A stretch of DNA of 64,000 bases from Hermatobates lingyangjiaoensis (GCA_026182355.1 JAPFBL010000008.1:683501-747500); one strand, 5' to 3'. Counted from the stretch's first letter, positions 31,967 through 43,701 are shown. Numbers and translations: made by a program. Notes: generated from the sequence alone by a model not told the origin.

Positions 31967-32128
31967 AGGTTTAGTGAAATTTGATTTATTTAGTTCCCTT
32001 GAGTGAACAGTGTTGAGGTTAAGTGTAATGTTATCTTATTAGTCTAGTCGAAGGTTTTGTCCGGTTAACATTGTTGTTACTTTAAATAATGTAAATTTCA
32101 TTTTCTTAGTTAAAAAATTCTTACTTCT

Positions 32129-32258
32129 GTAAGTAATATTGTTTTATGTATCTCTGAAATATTTCTGCTTGTAATATTCATAAGTTGTAACAATCCATTT
32201 TCATATTATGTGAATGTTTGATGTTGATATGTGATTTCTTATTATCCTTTGTTTATAG
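32129..32258 (+). other. Intron in the PLE-2 right terminal repeat
   Basis: Starts GTAAGTAATATTG and ends TTTGTTTATAG. The inverted left copy runs straight from CTTACTTCT into GCCTATGA (junction 29608/29609 on the reverse strand), which is exactly the spliced product. PLEs are known to carry introns through retrotransposition. Confidence 0.82.
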
Positions 32259-32356
32259 GCCTATGCATGAGGTTTTAAATAAAACCGAAACGTTGGCAAC
32301 GAGAGTTTAATTTTTTATCCTGGAAAATTGACCGAACCCCGATTAGAGAACACACC

Positions 32357-32364
<8 letters not shown>

Positions 32365-32406
<42 letters not shown>

Positions 32407-32525
32407 CAAGATTTCACATAAACACGTGAAAAAACAATCAATGATCAAATCACAATACGAAATGGGGAAAAAACGATTAAGATCTTTCAACCGTAACAAG
32501 CTGTCTTCGTCAGAGTTTTGTTTTT
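32365..32525 (-). repeat. (TA)n and AGATCT-family module
   Basis: (TA)n at 32365-32404, then ATTTCACATAAACACGTG and, on the reverse strand, a CTGACGA...GAAAGATCTTAA core at 32476-32517. Confidence 0.5.
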
Positions 32526-32689
32526 TTTTTGTCAGAGTATATATATGGAATCGTATATTTATATTATATTATACGGAATATCGTATATTCCCCTTATATT
32601 TAATAAGGGGAATTCAACACAGTCAGTCCCATAAACATTAGTTATACAAAAAATTAAAATACAGTCAATAAAAACTAGAATATGCATAT

Positions 32690-32793
32690 ATATATATATT
32701 TTCAGGTAACTCACCACAAATTAAAGAAGATAGTCGCTCTAAGGCCTTTCGCTTTCACGTCGTCACATATTTATATCACGTGTTATTGTGACA

Positions 32794-32830
<37 letters not shown>

Positions 32831-32970
32831 AGTAACTCACCACAAAAGATAGGTGGGATTAACGCTCTGAGAATTTTCGTGTTCCGCATCGTCAGAAAGC
32901 AAGTGAATAGACCACTTGTATTCATTTGCCCTCTGATGACGGTAAATACGAAAGGCGTCAGAGGGTTACA
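32690..32970. repeat. PLE-1-type end fragments
   Basis: 32700-32800 is a PLE-1 right-end fragment fused to GATTATTGTG-like left-end sequence, with its core truncated. 32830-32968 is a foldback with two diverged PLE-1-type motifs (CTGACGA minus near 32895; CTGATGA plus near 32932). (TA)n at 32797-32827 between them. Confidence 0.55.
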
Positions 32971-33009
32971 TATAGAAACATACCTACCTTTAATTACTTT
33001 TAATTACTC

Positions 33010-33260
33010 TAAGAAACAAAGAGAAATTAAAAGCACACACTTACAGTCTCTAATTTTCGGTTTTAACCTTCTTCAGGAGAGATAAGAGAAGGAAACCAAG
33101 CGCACTAGTTCAGAGGCGGTTGGAGACCCTGTAAGTGTGTGCTTTTCATTTCTCTATGTTTCTTTTTCTACATAGAACTATATATATATATATACAACAC
33201 GTGAAATAAAAATCAACGACCTAACTACGAAGATCATTTGTTTAGGTTGAAAGATCATAA
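33010..33260. repeat. AATT-family foldback and AGATCT remnant
   Basis: 33015-33170: AGAAACAAAGAGAAATTAAA ... complement near 33145-33165, with the best hammerhead-like core between. 33185-33260: decayed AGATCT-family copy. Confidence 0.55.
33047..33080 (-). ncRNA. Hammerhead-ribozyme-like motif, AATT family (best copy)
   Basis: Reverse strand, in order: TCTC (stem I), CTGAAGA, one extra A, GGTT-AA-AACC (stem II), GAA, AATT (self-complementary stem III), A (cleavage position), GAGA (stem I partner). Every invariant core base is present. The short palindromic stem III implies a dimeric fold, as reported for PLE hammerheads. Activity not shown. Confidence 0.55.
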
Positions 33261-33299
33261 ACACATTCCTCATTATCTCGCTTTAGTTTAGACATTGAT

Positions 33300-33500
33300 A
33301 TATTTATAGATGCATTATGTAATTGGTATTCGGTCAATTTTCAAGGTTCAAAATCAAACTCTTATTACCGATGTTTCGGTTTTACTTTAAAGTATTATCA
33401 TATGCAGAAGTAACATTTTTTTAATAAGAAAATAAAATTCTATTACTTAAATGAACTAACAATATTGGCTCGTCAAAACCTTCAATTACTCAGAAGTTAA
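33300..33500 (-). repeat. PLE-2-like terminal fragment (spliced form)
   Basis: TCGGTCAATTTTCAAGG, CCGATGTTTCGGTTTTA and CAGAAGTAAC match the PLE-2 left end, with the intron position already closed. Confidence 0.6.
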
Positions 33501-34147
33501 ATAAAGTCTTCTGATAACTGAAGAAGACCAATTTTTGGTCGAAAGCTTGTAAGTTTTGTTCATAAAATAATAAAAAAGACAAATGTATTGAAAAAAAATG
33601 TTGTTCCTAAATAAGAAATAGAACAAAAAGAATACATTTATATTGATATCTGTTTTGTTTTAATAACTTGCATACAGCGAATACCATAACATGATATCAG
33701 TTAATATCATTTAGCTGGTTTTCTTTATTTAAAATATTTTTATATTATAATATTCCAAAGGAGTCTTCTTTTAGTATCCTAATTCCTTTAATCTTGTTAT
33801 TTATAAGGTTTTGGAATTAGAATAGGTAAAAGACTTTAACAAGGAGTCAAAAGGATAAAGAATAGCGCTATGAATGAGTATTGTAATGAGAGAAATCGTT
33901 CCTGAGCCATCGTAACAAATAATGCTTAAATAAAACATACTCTTCCATGTAGCCTGGTTCATTTAGTTTTAGAATATACATAGTTAAAGGGTTTTTTTCT
34001 AAAACCCTATAACAAGATTTATAATACATCTTTACCTGTATTTAATACATGTAAGTACATCTTTACTGTATTAGATGATGCTATTTGGAGACCGCTTATT
34101 TTGAACTCATTCTAAGACGAACCTAATTAGGTACCTAATATCAAATT

Positions 34148-34455
34148 GAGGGTAGTAGGTTAGCTTAGTGGTTACTACTCGCCTCTGGGCTCGTAGTCCC
34201 GGGTTCGATCCCCACATAACCCTTGATTTTTTTAACGCGGGAGGTGAATAAATCTGAGTAAGTCCTCCCTCGGAGAGGATGCTAAGCCGTCGGTCCTGAG
34301 CCTGTATGATGTCAGGTACTCGTAAAAGATTCCTACTCAAAATGCACTTGAGTTAGACAAAATTTAGGACTCTCAATGTATAATCTGTAGAATCACCGAT
34401 CAAACAAAAAGCCGGTAAACGGCTGACGTTATCACCTTCTAGGGAATCGGTTAAA
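34148..34455 (+). mobile_element. tRNA-derived SINE, tail type 3 (best preserved head)
   Basis: A box GGTTAGCTTAGTGGTTAC and B box GGGTTCGATCCCCAC are nearly canonical for a tRNA-type RNA polymerase III promoter. The tail matches the 16857 copy (ATCTGTAGAATCACCGATC; GGTTATCACC-like end). Confidence 0.78.
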
Positions 34456-34919
34456 CAATAAACAAAAAAAATATCAAGCCGAAATTAAAAAAAAAAGGAT
34501 ATACATACTCTAGTTTACTTAGTCGTTCACCCATTATTGAAGAAATACTTTAGTATATAAACAAGAGCGACACAGAGTTGTTTTAATTGTTTGAAAAACA
34601 GAACGATCACTGGCAGACAAACCCTATCATCAATTATGCGATAACAAACACTCCATCTTATCAATGTGGCTCTCGAAATAAACATGATTCCTTTGGTAAA
34701 GTGGTGATCGAAAATAAACAGTAATTGCCAGTATTTATTAATGAAATATGGAGTCTTTTGAAAATAATCCAACCCAAAATGGCCAACCTGAAGAATTTCC
34801 ATCCGTTTGAAGTTTTCAATGGTAAAGTGTTTTTTGAAGATCAGTGGTGGCAGTAACAAAATATTAATGTGTGTATGAATGAATCCATAAAATATAAATA
34901 AATCAATATGTATATATAG

Positions 34920-35155
34920 TTCTAAATCCAAAAACAGTAAGAACAGAGTAAAGAAACAAACTCAAATTTTCGGAAAAATCGTCTTCAGAAGAGTAAAGAG
35001 AGGGAGTCAAAGCATGCCGGAGACGCAATGGCAGGTAACCCATCCGCTCCATCTCCCTTTCTCTTTTCTCCTGAAGATGGCTTTTGCAATAATTGGAGTG
35101 AATGTGCTTCTTTACTCTGTATGTTTTTCTTCTTCAGTCTGGATCGCCTTTTCGA
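34920..35155. repeat. Foldback, AATT family, diverged
   Basis: Left arm AACAGAGTAAAGAAACAAAC and right arm near 35110-35135 are complementary. Minus-strand core CTGAAGA...GAAAATTTGAGT at about 34957-34990; plus-strand CTCCTGAAGATGGC at 35068, decayed. Confidence 0.5.
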
Positions 35156-35215
35156 TTTTATAGTCATTATGAATACGTATAGAACAGCTAATTATATAGC
35201 ATGACTGTAGCGGGT

Positions 35216-37043
35216 CAGGTGTGGTGTAGGTGTAGGTGTGGTGTAGGTGTGGTGTAGGTGTAGGTGTGGTGATAAGGTGTGGTGTCAGGTAGACTGGTGT
35301 AGTGTGGTGTAGGTGTCAGGTGTGGTGTAGGTGTGTGTAGTGTGGTGTAGGTGTGGTGTAGGGTGTGTAGGTGTAGTGTAGGTGTAGGTGTAGGTGTGGT
35401 GTAGGTGTGGTGTAGGTGTGGTGTAGGTGTAGGTGTGGTGTAGGTGTGGTGTAGGTGTAGGTATGGGTAGGTGTGGTGTAGGTGTAGGTGTAGGTGTGGT
35501 GTAGGTGTGGTGTAGTGTAGTGTGGTGTAGGTGTGGTGTAGGTGTAGGTGTGGTGTAGGTGTGGTGTAGGTGTAGGTATGTGGTAGGTGTAGGTGTAGGT
35601 GTGGTGTAGGTGTGGTGTAGGTGTAGGTGTGGTGTAGGTGTGGTGTAGGTGTAGGTGTGGTGTAGGTGTGGTGTAGGTGTGGTGTAGGTGTGGTGTAGGT
35701 GTAGGTGTGGTGTAGGTGTGGTGTAGGTGTGGTGTAGGTGTAGGTGTGGTGTAGGTGTGGTGTAGGTGTGGTGTAGGTGTGGTGTAGGTGTGGTGTAGGT
35801 GTGGTGTAGGTGTAGGTGTGGTGTAGGTGTGGTGTAGGTGTAGGTGTGGTGTAGGTGTAGGTGTGGTGTAGGTGTGGTGTAGGTGTGGTGTAGGTGTGGT
35901 GTAGGTGTAGGTGTGGTGTAGGTGTGGTGTAGGTGTAGGTGTGGTGTAGGTGTGGTGTAGGTGTAGGTGTGGTGTAGGTGTGGTGTAGGTGTTGGTGTGA
36001 GGTGTGGTGTAGGTGTGGTGTAGGTGTGGTGTAGGTGTAGGTGTGGTGTAGGTGTGGTGTAGGTGTGGTGTAGGTGTAGGTATGGGTAGGTGTGGTGTAG
36101 GTGTGGTGTAGGTGTGGTGTAGGTGTGGTGTAGGTGTAGGTGTGGTGTAGGTGTGGTGTAGGTGTAGGTGTGGTGTAGGTGTGGTGTAGGTGTAGGTGTG
36201 GTGTAGGTGTAGGTGTGGTGTAGGTGTGGTGTAGGTGTGGTGTAGGTGTGGTGTAGGTGTGGTGTAGGTGTAGGTGTGGTGTAGGTGTGGTGTAGGTGTA
36301 GGTGTGGTGTAGGTGTGGTGTAGGTGTAGGTGTGGTGTAGGTGTGGTGTAGGTGTAGGTGTGGTGTAGGTGTGGTGTAGGTGTGGTGTAGGTGTGATGTA
36401 GGTGTGGTGTAGGTGTAGGTGTGGTGTAGGTGTAGGTGTGGTGTAGGTGTAGGTGTGATGTAGGTGTGGTGTAGGTGTAGGTGTGGTGTAGGTGTGGTGT
36501 AGGTGTAGGTGTAGGTGTAGGTGTGGTGTAGGTGTAGGTGTGGGTGTAGGGTGTGGTGTAGGTGTAGGTGTGGTGTAGGTGTGGTGTAGGTGTGGTGTAG
36601 GTGTGGTGTAGGTGGTAGGTGTGATGTAGGTGTGGTGGTAGGTGTGGTGTGGTGTAGGTGTAGGTGTGGTGTAGGTGTAGGTGTGGTGTAGGTGTGGTGT
36701 AGGTGTAGGTGTGGTGTAGGTGTGGTGTAGGTGTAGGTGGTGGGTGGTGAGGTGTGGTGTAGGTGTAGGTGTGGTGTAGGTGTGGTGTAGGTGTGGTGTA
36801 GGTGTAGGTGTGGTGTAGGTGTGGTGTGTGGTGTAGGTGTAGGTGTGGTGTAGGTGTGGTGTAGTGTGGTGTAGGTGTGGTGTAGGTGTAGGTGTGGTGT
36901 AGGTGTAGGTGTGGTGTAGGTGTGGTGTAGGTGTAGGTGTGGTGTAGGTGTGGTGTAGGTGTGGTGTAGGTGTAGGTGTGGTGTAGGTGTGGTGTAGGTG
37001 TAGGTGTGGTGTAGGTGTAGGTGTGGTGTAGGTGTGGTGTAGC
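35216..37043. repeat. G/T-rich minisatellite, 1.83 kb
   Basis: Irregular mixture of two interlocking units, GTGTAG (6 bp) and GTGTGGTGTAG (11 bp), with rare variants (GTGATG, GTGGTAG, GTATGG). The plus strand has almost no C. The long Thr-Pro-His-Tyr-Leu frame on the reverse strand is a by-product of the repeat. Confidence 0.92.
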
Positions 37044-37205
37044 AGGTTCCAAATTAAATCTTGCTAATGACCGACCCTACATGATTTATATTATTACTTC
37101 CACTTTAGACTCACTAAAAATGTATCATAGGATGTAAGCAAGGAGTTATAAGATATTTGACTTCTTTATTTAAGTTCTTTTTTTTTTTAACAGCTTACAA
37201 ACCAT

Positions 37206-37468
37206 GCCTAGGTTCCGTTAGGTTGCAGTGGCAGTCCCACGAGAGAACAGACATAGACCAAAGATTGGCCCTTTGTTATAACTCACAATGAAAATTCGAC
37301 TAAATGTTGCCTAACTCAGGTGTTTTTAGAGCAGGGATTTTTAATAAGTACCTGACATCCTATAGGCTTAATCTTTCTCTTTTAAGACTTGAGAAAGTCG
37401 TAGGCTAAGCCCCGGATCTACCAGTGCAGAGGCAAGCGCGTTACCATTGGGCTACTGCGAACCTCAAA
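37206..37468 (-). mobile_element. tRNA-derived SINE, tail type 1
   Basis: Reverse strand; starts GTTAGGTTGCAGTGGCAGTC, ends at the head GCCCAATGGTAACGCGC. The middle is diverged. Confidence 0.65.
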
Positions 37469-37544
37469 CCATGTCTAAAACAAATCTAATTCAAACTATT
37501 AAAGAAAGTGAGAAAAACTCTTACGACTTTAAAAGTCATCTTTC

Positions 37545-37700
37545 AGAGATGGCGTAAAGCTGCTCATCCCAGCCTGAAACGTGAGTTACTCCTTCATGAT
37601 CCCTGATCTAACAAAGTTAAGTATGGTAAAAATATTGGTTTCCCAATGTATAATCAACCCGATTATGTGGCTCACACACAACCAGGCTGCCAAATAACAA
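37545..37700 (+). mobile_element. Diverged SINE fragment, tail type 2
   Basis: CGTAAAGCTGCTCATCCCAG resembles the body; ATCAACCCGATTATGTGGC resembles the type-2 tail. Confidence 0.45.
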
Positions 37701-38699
37701 ATAAGTCATACTTCCCAATATTGAAATTAAAGAATTATTGGTGTCAATGTGAAATACATATATGTTTTTCGAAGACCTTCTTTTCATTAGTCTTAAGGTG
37801 GCCACTAAGCAATTTCGAAATACATTAAAACATTATTAGAATTATGGGTAGAACTCAAACGAGTCATAGGAGATAGTATACATGACCTTAAGGTCAAACA
37901 AGACTTCTAGATCGCGCATTTCGAAAACATCTGTTGACTCATAATTGGCTAAAAAAAAAACTAAAGATTCTGTGTCGTAGAGTGTCTAAAATAAATTTCA
38001 AGTGAATCAGAATTCGTTAAAATTTAAGTACCAAATAAAAACAAATAATGAATCATAGTAATAGACAAAAGATTATTTATTTATGGATTTACAGTTATAC
38101 AAATGAATTTAGAAATGGTTAATTTTTAACAATTACTATTAATTAACTTGCAGTTCTTAATTGCAGCAATGTAATATTATCAGAACAATAATTAATATAG
38201 AATATCTAGCTAAGTACAGTGTACATCATTGACAGGTGATTGACAACATGTAAACAAACGACAAATTCCACATTTACATTTCTTATTTTCTTTATTATTT
38301 CTAGAACTTAAATGACGTCGCAGATAATATAAGTTGTAGGTAATAAAATCTGAAGTCAACTAACGACTAAAAAGGGATTTATTTTTAAAATATTTTAAAC
38401 TGAATGTTTTACTGTCAATTATTTTATTATCTTTTATTGCTTATAATTTTTTTTTATAGATTTATATCCAGAAATAATATGAAATGTTGTCTATTCAGAG
38501 CTCGCAACTATGTAATTACCCATTTCCGTTTCGTTTACAAATTAGACATGCAGTATACGGTCTGCTGGAAATTAGTGGTACAAATTTCAAAAAAAAGTTA
38601 TATTCAGAAGAAAAACAATAGAAGAAAGAGTTATTTTGATCACGATGTACGCAGGAAAGCACTCCGTATGCTTTCATCATCAAGTATTTTATGTTTTTT

Positions 38700-38870
38700 C
38701 AACTATACATATGTATACATAAAAAGATATCACATAAATACGTGAAATAAAATTAATGATCAAACCACAATATGGATTTTTGACTCTGACGAAGACCACT
38801 TGTTACGGTTGAAAGATCTTAGTCTTGTTTTCGAATTTCATATTTTGGTTTGATCATTGATATGTATACA
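38700..38870. repeat. Foldback, AGATCT family
   Basis: Outer arms TGATCAAACCACAATATGG and complement near 38840-38860; one plus-strand hammerhead-like core between. Confidence 0.55.
38782..38824 (+). ncRNA. Hammerhead-like motif, AGATCT family
   Basis: Same order as 24818-24860: GACT, CTGACGA, a stem with ACC/GGT, GAA, AGATCT, T, AGTC. Confidence 0.4.
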
Positions 38871-38874
38871 TATA

Positions 38875-39485
38875 ATAAATCCTTATAGTTCAAAGATGGG
38901 TTTCTCGAGGATTTTTGGTCCACAGAAATTACACTCCTATCTTTTTCATATGCCAACGTTTCTCCAAAAATTGTTTGGCATTTTCGACATTCATTATAAT
39001 TTATCAACGACATAAGTAGTAAAAACAAATACATCTACGGAATATCAATCAACAGAAAACAAAAAACCAAACCGTAAAACACCAAATAAAGTAAAAAAGA
39101 AAAACTACAAGGACCACAAAATAGCCGGTTTATTGTTTTTGTTTTAAAGAAAGCCTGTGTTGTTTAAACATAATTACTTATTATTAATTATTAAGGTTAT
39201 TTAAAAAAAACAATAACCCTGGCTATTTTGTGGTCTTTGTGGTTTTCTTTTTACTTTATTTGTTTGTTTTTTGTTTTCTCTTGCTTGATATTCCGTGGAT
39301 GTATTTGTTTTCACTACTTATGTCGTTGATAAATTGTTTTTTTTTTGAAATTTTTTTATTGAATTTTTTTTTTTGAAAATGCCAAACAATTTTCGGCCAA
39401 ACGTCGGCGTATAAACAAACAGAAGTGCAATTTCTTTAGACCAAAAAGAAACCCATCTTTGAACTTTAAAAATCCAGTGGTCAAG
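38875..39485. repeat. Large diverged foldback, about 250-bp arms
   Basis: Left TTCAAAGATGGGTTTCTCG, TTTTTGGTCCACAGAAATT, CGACATAAGTAGTAAAAAC; right arm reverse complements near 39450-39470, 39435-39450 and 39315-39330. Centre near 39172. Arms differ by indels, including an oligo-T expansion. Confidence 0.6.
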
Positions 39486-40184
39486 AAGCTATATCAATAT
39501 AAATCCTTATATATTTGTATTTTCATAATTTTGTAGAAAATTAATTTGTTTCTAGATGTAAAACTATGGTGAAAGTATTTTATGCCTGAGGACTCAAAAT
39601 AAAAAATTGTTATAAATATATATTTTGTTTATAAGTATCAAATTATGATATTTACCCATATAAACCCTATAACTTCTCCTGTAATTTAGCTCATGTGAGT
39701 TTTTGAACAGGGCAAATATACGCTTACAATAGAATACGAAAAGTGGTAATCACTGGTAATCAACACGTAATGATCCAAGTATTCATTACAGGTAATTTGC
39801 GTGGGACGATAGTTATCCTATTGTGTGTTCTTATTCGTGCTCACATGCTTTCCTATTCCTATGGTAATATTCTATTCGTTTCAATTTTTATCAAAATTGA
39901 CAAGTTAGATTTCAAAATGAATTCAAATATCGTATCTAAAAAAAAAATAAAATTTGTGGGAATTAAGTTTGTTGCAAAGGATTTTTTCGTTGACTCAACT
40001 TTCTCTTGTGTTAGTGTATGTTGCACTATTTCTTATCTCAAATGAGATAACAGAAATAACAGAATAACACAAAATCACAAGCCTCAATAAAACATGACCT
40101 CCATTGAATTATGTTTGACGCTCACTTTGAAAGGAGAAATTACTCGTCTGTTTCGATCAAAGAGACGTAGACGCACTGGGTTTC

Positions 40185-41700
40185 AGAACAATTAGATTAT
40201 AAGCACACCGCTTGTATTCAGAATAGTAGTCTGGAATTGTAGAAAACTACTCTTTGTGCGATAAAAACTGGAAGACAATAACTGTTTACGATTCGATTGG
40301 GGAGCCAGGGTAGTCCAGGGGCTTGCGAGCTCACCTCATGGACTGATAGATCCTGGGTTCGCTTCTGACTCAGGCTCTGAATTCCTTCACGTAGGAAGTG
40401 AAATTTGAGCACATCGTACCACAGAGAGCACGTTAAGCCTTCGATCCCGGGCCTCTCAGGTACTCGTTAAAGAGTTAGCAAAATTTAGGACTCACAATGT
40501 ATAAGCAACCCGGTTATGTGACTCACAGAGATAATTAAAATAGATACAAAATAATGAATGATTCACACTTTCTGCCCCTAATACAGAACTAAACATGAAA
40601 GTCTTTTAGTGTGGGCATTGAAAAACGAACAAATATTTAGATTTAGACTAATTATTGATTACCTAATCAGTCTAGCCGATTTTTTTCTCGATAAAAAACT
40701 GCTTCTGCTTAAGCCACGCTTAGTTTCATAATAATAATAATAAATAACCTGGAATTGAACAAACTAGTGTTTCTACAATAAATATTTCATGATAAAGACC
40801 GTTTACGATTTAATCAGAAGGGAAAAGCTTATTTTTAAGATCACTTTTATACTCAGTAGAGTATTCGGAATTGTGCAATACTACTGTGATAAATACTGAA
40901 TCACAAAGACTATTTAGCATGTGAAGAGAAAACACATGGATTATGTTTAATCTGCCTCGTTTACATAAGAATGCTAAGAATTATTTGAGACTAATCCTTT
41001 ATCTGTCATTCAAGTACTGTGTCGTTTTTAATAATAATGAAAAAAATAAAGGAATCGGATTCCACACAAATAGGTTTCATCGAAAAACAACCCTTTTCGA
41101 ATATTTACTATACTTCTCCAGATTGCATCTATTATAGAAATTACAATGAGGCATTGTACTTCAATTTAACATTAATATTAATTACAATGAATATAACATG
41201 CTTCATTTTAATTCCATTTTAGCTATTACTTGGTGAAAACTAAGTATAAGAAACGCATTATTCTTGTTTTCCCATAAAACCTACTTGTGTGAAGGCTAAT
41301 TTCATTAAAGTTATCTTTCAAAACTAGTACGATCAATATTTTATCATAAAAACTCTAAGGTTCAACTAGAAAAACTGTTTATGATTATTTTCAGGAAATC
41401 GTCCATATGTATTTGTATAATACTACAGTTTGAATTATTGTACCACAAACGCTGTCTGCGATTAGATTATAAGCAAACAGTTTACGTTTGATTTCCCATT
41501 TGTTTACAAAATTATTGTAGAGTAACTAAGATTTTTTGCGACCTAATTAGAAGAATTGCTAATGCTTTAGTTCTCGCTTGTTTTTAAAAGATTAGACTGG
41601 AATCAGACAAATATCATTTAAAACTTTGTCGCAATGTCTTGTACGTATTAATGTCATAAACAGTTTCGTGTTCCTTGTTCTACCCGGGATGAATATTTGA
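40185..41700. repeat. Possible diverged tandem or interspersed units
   Basis: Words such as GATTAGATTATAAGC, GTTTACGATT and GGAATTGT-AC-ACTACT recur around 40190, 40800 and 41400. Period unclear; a SINE is inserted. Weak. Confidence 0.25.
40297..40630 (+). mobile_element. tRNA-derived SINE, tail type 2
   Basis: Head GCCAGGGTAGTCCAGGGGC, B-box-like GATCCTGGGTTCGCTTC, tail AAGCAACCCGGTTATGTGAC and GTGTGGGCATTGAAAAACG. Confidence 0.72.
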
Positions 41701-42179
41701 TGGGAGCTTAGTTCAGCTAATGAGGACTTAAGGATAGCATTGTAACTTATAACAGATACAAATTTATAATTATAATTAGACTTTAAATCCTAATAATGCA
41801 ATTCGGGAAGTGAACTATACAAATCACACCCAAGACCTATTAAGGACAAAATAAATGTAATTTCCTTTTTAGATTACTTTTCTCTTTAGATTCTTTTGTT
41901 TAAAAAAAAAATCAAACAAATAATTTGGCACCTTTAAATAACTGTTCACAAATCCATTATTCTGTTCTCCTATAATAAAAATAGTATAGGAGATTATAGT
42001 TATTCTTCTGATTATAATGTTTGAGCTTTGTGGGCTATTTCCATTCTAAAGAAACTAAAACGAAATTTATATATCTTTAAGTAATAAAATATCATAGATA
42101 ATAACTATTTTATACGATAGAAATACATTTTTATTATATATGATTGACGGTTTAATTTTTACTCTGCATAATATTGAAT

Positions 42180-42853
42180 ATTAAAGAAGAATTGTACACA
42201 AAACGACTTCGTACCTGGAGTAAAATTTGACGTTACCACTCTATCTATAAGTTAGAACAGACTAACCCGGTAGTAGAGGAGTATCGTAGCAACGGGTATA
42301 GCCTTGACAGCGCGCCTGGTGGAATAATATGAACTAAAATTGTAACATAAATTATTAATATTCATGGTTTATTCTATTACATTTTCATTTCTTTCCCATA
42401 GCATGATGATATTAACGCAAATGATTTTAGGTATTAATAAAATAAAAGTAAAAAAAAGTACATTATTGACATAATAACATTGGTGTTTCAATGAGATATA
42501 ATACCATTTAATGCACCATATTCAGTATGTTCTACGAGAATATAATTGTTTTGTTAATTATAACATGCCCAATAAACATTAATTTGAAAGAAACTTATAT
42601 TAACACATTCCTGATAATTTATCATTGGCCATTGATAACGCTTTTGGTAACACTGTTCCTTGTCAAAAAATGATATGAACTTGTTTTAGTTTAGATTAAA
42701 AAGTTATTTATGAAGTTAGGCTTTTTCTTTTAATTTGACATGTAATTTCCGTGCCCCATAATTGTAGGTAAAGAAGTTTATGAATTATTTTTAAGTTGTA
42801 CCGTTTCATAAAAATATTTTGATAATTTATTGTTAAGTACATACTGGTGAATT

Positions 42854-42898
<45 letters not shown>

Positions 42899-43701
42899 AT
42901 ATATATATGGAGGAATATATCAAATCATATGTAAATGTATGTTTGACTTGTATACAGAATGGATCCACAGTTAAATGATAAAACTTAAATACAGAGTGAA
43001 TCAAATTCATTATTATTCACTTTTAATATAGTTTAGATTAAACAAAGAAATGCTTATAATAATTACTGATAAACCCTAGACATAATAAATAAATATAAAA
43101 TGAAACTAAAATAGAATGTTAGAGTAATTGTTTGTATGTTTATTTAAATACTCTGGTACGTGTATTTTGTAGTTATATTATGAAAGCTTTTGAATTTAAA
43201 AGTTTCAAATGTTTTCTTCCAATTCAATGAATGTTTTGACTTTGCAACAATGTTTTAAGTAATATTTGAAGTAAACAATATGTTCTGAAATTTAATGAAT
43301 GCACATGGAACTCAATAGATACTTATTTTTATTATACTTTTTTTTCCGTATACATGGTTAATGAAAAGTTATCTTTCTTTTAAAGAAACTTATAAATGTT
43401 ATTTTGAAGGAATGAATGAAGTATGGTTCATATTTTATTAACGTAATTTTTGAATAGTATGGATCATATAACTTCACTGATTTGAGTTTCAGTTTTAAAT
43501 AAATTTCTTCATTATATCGATTTAGTTGTCCTATCTTGTTCATGACAATGAACAAGTCAATTATTGCAAGACCAATAAGGAAGACATTCCTTATTTCAGT
43601 ATTATGATTAAATTCTAGTTTAGAGGTTTTCTATTTTAATCGGAATTGTATATACTGTTTAAATTGATTATATTTTATGGAATGTTGTGATTTGTTTCAG
43701 A
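42180..43701 (+). other. PPOX upstream region
   Basis: No coding exon found. A GC-richer patch at about 42190-42330 may be the promoter or leader exon of PPOX. The rest is AT-rich, with a (TA)n tract at 42857-42908 and the splice acceptor just before the PPOX ATG. Inference only. Confidence 0.3.
42857..42908. repeat. (TA)n microsatellite
   Basis: Interrupted TA tract 0.8 kb upstream of PPOX. Confidence 0.9.

Larger units (their letters stand above)
29511..32357 (+). mobile_element. Penelope-like element PLE-2, near full length, decayed
   Basis: The left end (29511 to about 29700) is an inverted copy of the right end (about 32040-32357), beginning AGGTGTGTTCTCTAATCGG. The left copy lacks 130 bp that in the right copy form a GT-AG intron (32129-32258). 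Inside are decayed N-terminal, reverse transcriptase and GIY-YIG segments. (TA)n tracts lie close by on both sides. Confidence 0.87.

Noticed and set aside
32258..32310. Canonical hammerhead at the PLE-2 right end
   Set aside because: Stem II (GGTTTT/AAAACC) and GAA-ACGT are good, but the first core box reads TGCATGA or CTATGA rather than CTGANGA; kept only as a related, probably degenerate form.
34148..34220. Functional tRNA gene
   Set aside because: A and B boxes are good but the 3' part does not close an acceptor stem and it continues into the SINE body.
34527..34931. 134-codon minus-strand frame
   Set aside because: Composition is that of AT-rich noncoding DNA; no domain or homologue recognised; no splice or start evidence.
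35216..37043. CRISPR array or true telomere
   Set aside because: Units too short and without spacers for CRISPR; unit is not TTAGG.
35316..37052. 578-codon open frame of Thr-Pro-His-Tyr-Leu repeats on the minus strand
   Set aside because: Purely a translation of the G/T-rich minisatellite; no start context, no non-repeat residues.
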